Of a DNA stretch of 9,295 nucleotides, positions 6,387-9,295 are shown piece after piece. The stretch lies in the NCBI GenBank assembly GCA_003644175.1, contig QNBS01000072.1, positions 1-9,295 of the forward strand, given 5' to 3'. Made by a program: the position numbers and the translations under genes. Below the pieces are notes generated by a model that saw only the letters and a list, made by a program, of their open reading frames with translations, did no database searches and was not told the origin of the DNA. The DNA is from Planctomycetota bacterium (GTDB lineage Bacteria; Planctomycetota; Phycisphaerae; Sedimentisphaerales; Anaerohalosphaeraceae). Position 1 is the stretch's first letter; every line of letters begins with the position of its first letter.

Positions 6387-6520
6387 CGATACCACAGCTT
6401 TGCGTTTTTCACTTTGCATTTTGACTTGCTATTCCCCCAACCCAACAAAACCCTAATCACCTCACCCGATTAATAACGAAGCGCATCCGGCTTTCATGGT
6501 TTCTTAAATATTCGCAGCAT
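6378..6520. other. Convergent intergenic region
   Basis: This stretch of about 143 bp separates the 3' ends of the radical SAM gene and the beta-helix gene. It contains the end of the dispersed repeat and the short tandem repeat. I found no strong GC-rich hairpin followed by a T run, so no intrinsic terminator is called for either gene. Confidence 0.5.
6399..6425. repeat. Short imperfect tandem repeat
   Basis: TTTGCGTTTTTCAC (6399-6412) is followed directly by TTTGCATTTTGAC (6413-6425). The two units differ by one substitution and a small change near the end. It lies between convergent genes. Similar low-complexity runs are common in intergenic DNA, and no function is implied. Confidence 0.45.
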
Positions 6521-9295
6521 TCATCCGCAGCTCAGCAGTTCGATAATCTTTTGTGCGGCCGCAATGAGAACGTCCGCGTCAGCTTCTGAAATCTTCTTGC
6601 CTCGCTGAGCTTGAACGGCGTTGATGAAAGACTCCAATGAGTTAATGGATGCAACATCATTCTTTTTGTTGTCATCTTCTAATTTTTTCAGAACTGTATC
6701 TAACTTTGAAACCAGGCTGTTCTCAATTCCCCGTTGGAGTTCCAGGTCAATGATGTTCCGACCTAAAATATCTAATAGCTCCATCGGCCCAACAACAGTT
6801 ACAACAACCTCATCCGGCTCGGAATTTCCTTTGCCGTCATTTACAATCAACTCTATCAAATGCTCGCCAATCCCTAATTCAACCGTCGGATTAACACCTT
6901 CCGCAATCTGCCTATAGCCAATAAACCAGAAATACCTCAACTCATCACCATCGGCATCCGTCGATCCCGAACCATCCAATTCAACTGACGCTATATCAAC
7001 ATTTTTACAGACAGACTCCGTTTTATCAGTCCCGGCATCCGCTATTGGTAAAGTATTCGGTGTTGGAGGATCGGTATATTCTGCTACAGGTGCGAATGCC
7101 GCCATTGACAGGCACATGCGTTTGCTTTTGCCGCTTGTCCAGCCATTTACTACCATTCCTGCTGTCGGCACAATTCTGGTTGAGCCTGCAACAGTACTGG
7201 AGCCCGGCGTAAACCAATATCTTCGGACCTGCGGACTGTCCGGATTAAGCGAAGTGCTGTGTCCGCTTCCTGCAACATCTATTATCCATGCACCACCTGT
7301 CAGAGTTGTAATATCCTTTGAAATGTAAGTGCCGCCGCCTACTGTTGTTCCTGTAACCGCTTCGGGCGGCTCCTGTTTGACATTTTCCAGCGAAAAAGCA
7401 CCGCCGCCAATCCTGTCGCGGCTTTGCATTTTTACTTCAACGGTATACGTACCTGCCGAAGGCAGCTTGTCTTCGAGCATATAGAAGATCGCTGTTATAT
7501 TATTATCTTCTTCCTGTGTCGAACCATCGGCAAGTGTCATGGGTACACCGTTAAATTTAGCGCCTGTGAAGGCGTCGCCACCCTCGGTTCCGACGGTAAC
7601 TACGACGGCGCGGTCATTTCCGCCACCCAGATCGTGTGACCAGCTTAGAGCACTGGTCTTATCCTCCTTGCCTGAAACTGCATCCAAAGCGATCTGGCCT
7701 GTGGGTGTTGCAAAGCTGGTAACATCCGACCAATCCAAACCGGTTGGATTATCGGCAAAGGCACGGCAGTAGTAAGTCGTTCCCGCTGTAAGATCGATGA
7801 TGTCCGTGCTGAAGGTCGCCGCTTGTGTACCCATACTTACCGAATGGTCCCAACAGCTTGCAACCTTCCCGGCATCGTCATCGCCATAGTAGAGGGTGAC
7901 CGAGGGGGTTTCTCCACCTGTATCGGTTACTTCGCCATGGAGCGTTGCAGTAAAGTGGGTAATATCTGTCGCCGGCGAGACTGTAACAATAGGAGTGATC
8001 AGGGTGCCGGTGGTAAAGCTCCAGACAGGGCCGGCGGTGGTGCCTATACCGTTAACTTCATCTATAGCCCAGTAATAAGTTGTGTTCGAAGTAAGCAAAC
8101 CCGGGTCATACGTTGTCGGTGCCTGATTACCTACAAATTCTCCGGCGTCAGGTGTTGGATCTGTTCCAAAATATACGTCGTGCGACGCGGCCCTTACACC
8201 GGCATTCCAGTTAATATCTGACGTGCGACTGACATCTGTCGCTCCGTTTGCGGGCGAAACAATGGTTGCAGGATCCGGCGGTGTAGGTAGATTTTCGCTT
8301 GCCCCGATATCCGTATTCCCTTCCGGCACAGGTTCTCCCCAAAAATCCCGCCCGCCATTGTTGCTAATCGTCAGCCCTGCATCAATGTGCGGGGAAGCCA
8401 AGGACAGTCTGTATCCGTCAAGTACATCCCTGCCATTTCTCATATCAACATTGTATGGTTCCACGCCCGGTGAAACAAACAACGAATCAGTTATGATCGG
8501 ATTGATTTCTTCTGACGGCGGCGTGACATTGTAATATACATTGTTGTTATAAATTACATTCTTGCCGCCCTCCGCATCAGGTCCCATGACTCCCGAGCCT
8601 TCGCAGTAAAATATATTATTGTTGAACGTCGTGTTATCCGGATCTCTATGCGTATCGGGATATTTAATATTCGGAACTATGATCTGGGGTGTGATGTCGC
8701 TTTTAAAATAATGGGTGTTATTGTAAACTTTTATGTTATAAGCGTCGTCATCATTCGGGAATCCGTAATAATAGGCTCCATGCCTTTCATTGACACTGAG
8801 ATTGTAACGGATAGTTATGTTCATGTTCGCATCTTTCATAATACCGCAAAACCACTCGTTGTTATGGCTGTAATTATACTGGATGACAGTATCTTTGCAG
8901 TTATTGTCAGCGTCAAAGCCCCCGCGGTCCTTATCGTCCCAATCTCCCGTATTGCCGTATGCTTCATTGTACTGAAAGGTTATCCCCAGTGTCGTGTGAC
9001 AATAACAGGTGTGTCCGATGCTGGCACGACTACTATAGGCAAGCGTGTTGTATTCAACCATCGCATAGTCACAGTCACGAATGATCATGGAATTTCTTCC
9101 GGTGTATCCGATATAGTTGTCGGCGATATAAACATTTGTCCATGCTCCGGGACGCGAGTCGCCAACAAAGTCGTGAGCATCCACTATGCGGCCGCCGGCG
9201 TCGAGGGTAATGCCTGTACCGCCGATATATTCCATATAGTTATTGACGATTCGCAGATCGTTAAACCACCCTGCATGATAGGCGGGACCCGTATA
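6521..9295 (-). CDS. Large secreted beta-helix / Fn3 / PKD / FIMAH protein, 5' end missing
   Basis: At least 924 residues; the frame stays open to the right edge, so the start, any signal peptide and the first domains are missing. An internal ATG at 9235 is not the start, since the 20 codons before it continue the same fold. In fragment numbering, residues 1-335 are an Asn-rich right-handed beta-helix (ADNYIGYTGRNSMI, IQYNYSHNN, TFNNNIFY) closing with GRDFWGEPVPEGNTDIGASE, as in pectate-lyase-like proteins. Residues 340-430 and 431-531 are Fn3-like modules. Residues 532-740 form a beta-sandwich of unknown role, 745-836 a PKD module (LDGSGSTDADGD) and 838-922 a helical FIMAH-like domain (SLESFINAVQAQRGKK). 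An extracytoplasmic role in polysaccharide binding or cleavage is likely, but no catalytic residues could be assigned. Confidence 0.88.
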   Translation of the reverse strand, partial: YTGPAYHAGWFNDLRIVNNYMEYIGGTGITLDAGGRIVDAHDFVGDSRPGAWTNVYIADNYIGYTGRNSMIIRDCDYAMVEYNTLAYSSRASIGHTCYCHTTLGITFQYNEAYGNTGDWDDKDRGGFDADNNCKDTVIQYNYSHNNEWFCGIMKDANMNITIRYNLSVNERHGAYYYGFPNDDDAYNIKVYNNTHYFKSDITPQIIVPNIKYPDTHRDPDNTTFNNNIFYCEGSGVMGPDAEGGKNVIYNNNVYYNVTPPSEEINPIITDSLFVSPGVEPYNVDMRNGRDVLDGYRLSLASPHIDAGLTISNNGGRDFWGEPVPEGNTDIGASENLPTPPDPATIVSPANGATDVSRTSDINWNAGVRAASHDVYFGTDPTPDAGEFVGNQAPTTYDPGLLTSNTTYYWAIDEVNGIGTTAGPVWSFTTGTLITPIVTVSPATDITHFTATLHGEVTDTGGETPSVTLYYGDDDAGKVASCWDHSVSMGTQAATFSTDIIDLTAGTTYYCRAFADNPTGLDWSDVTSFATPTGQIALDAVSGKEDKTSALSWSHDLGGGNDRAVVVTVGTEGGDAFTGAKFNGVPMTLADGSTQEEDNNITAIFYMLEDKLPSAGTYTVEVKMQSRDRIGGGAFSLENVKQEPPEAVTGTTVGGGTYISKDITTLTGGAWIIDVAGSGHSTSLNPDSPQVRRYWFTPGSSTVAGSTRIVPTAGMVVNGWTSGKSKRMCLSMAAFAPVAEYTDPPTPNTLPIADAGTDKTESVCKNVDIASVELDGSGSTDADGDELRYFWFIGYRQIAEGVNPTVELGIGEHLIELIVNDGKGNSEPDEVVVTVVGPMELLDILGRNIIDLELQRGIENSLVSKLDTVLKKLEDDNKKNDVASINSLESFINAVQAQRGKKISEADADVLIAAAQKIIELLSCG

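Noticed and set aside
6470..6500. Short GAAGC/GCTTT hairpin between the convergent genes as a bidirectional terminator
   Set aside because: The stem is only 4-5 bp and no adequate T run follows on either strand.

Overview
The window looks like a piece of a planctomycete genome, most likely a Phycisphaerae-type lineage. That inference rests on the right-hand gene. Its Fn3-like module (SPANGATDVSRT, SHDVYFGTD, YYWAIDEVN), PKD module and C-terminal FIMAH-like helical segment form a combination I associate with secreted planctomycete proteins. No rRNA or other phylogenetic marker is present, so the assignment is tentative.

Left half (1-4710, minus strand): a compact operon for a Na+-translocating NADH:quinone oxidoreductase (Na+-NQR), read right to left as nqrA, nqrB, nqrC, nqrD, nqrE and the first 20 codons of nqrF, which runs off the left edge. 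Spacing is tight: nqrB/nqrC and nqrC/nqrD share 4-bp ATGA overlaps, nqrD/nqrE are 2 bp apart, nqrE/nqrF 19 bp and nqrA/nqrB 68 bp. The flavin-attachment threonines of NqrB and NqrC and the four membrane cysteines of NqrD/NqrE are intact. The unusual member is NqrA. It has NqrA-type segments but keeps an RnfC-like body and two complete 4Fe-4S motifs that textbook NqrA has lost. NqrB also has an enlarged hydrophilic loop behind its FMN site.

Middle (4711-5042): a divergent intergenic region. A strong-looking sigma70 promoter fires leftward and would give nqr a leader of about 200 nt. The leader starts with a hairpin and later holds two mutually exclusive stems followed by a U-rich run. On the right is a plus-strand HemW/HutW-like radical SAM gene (5043-6377), whose last ~30 codons are read through a dispersed intergenic repeat.

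Right (6521-9295, minus strand): the 3' part of a very large secreted multi-domain protein (right-handed beta-helix, two Fn3-like modules, a beta-sandwich, PKD, FIMAH-like C-terminus). It is open to the right edge and converges on the radical SAM gene.

Together the left genes would oxidise NADH, reduce quinone and pump Na+ across the inner membrane. The radical SAM protein probably belongs to haem or other radical chemistry but has no demonstrated link to NQR. The beta-helix protein points to polysaccharide binding or degradation outside the cytoplasm. No tRNA, rRNA, CRISPR array, transposase or prophage gene was seen.
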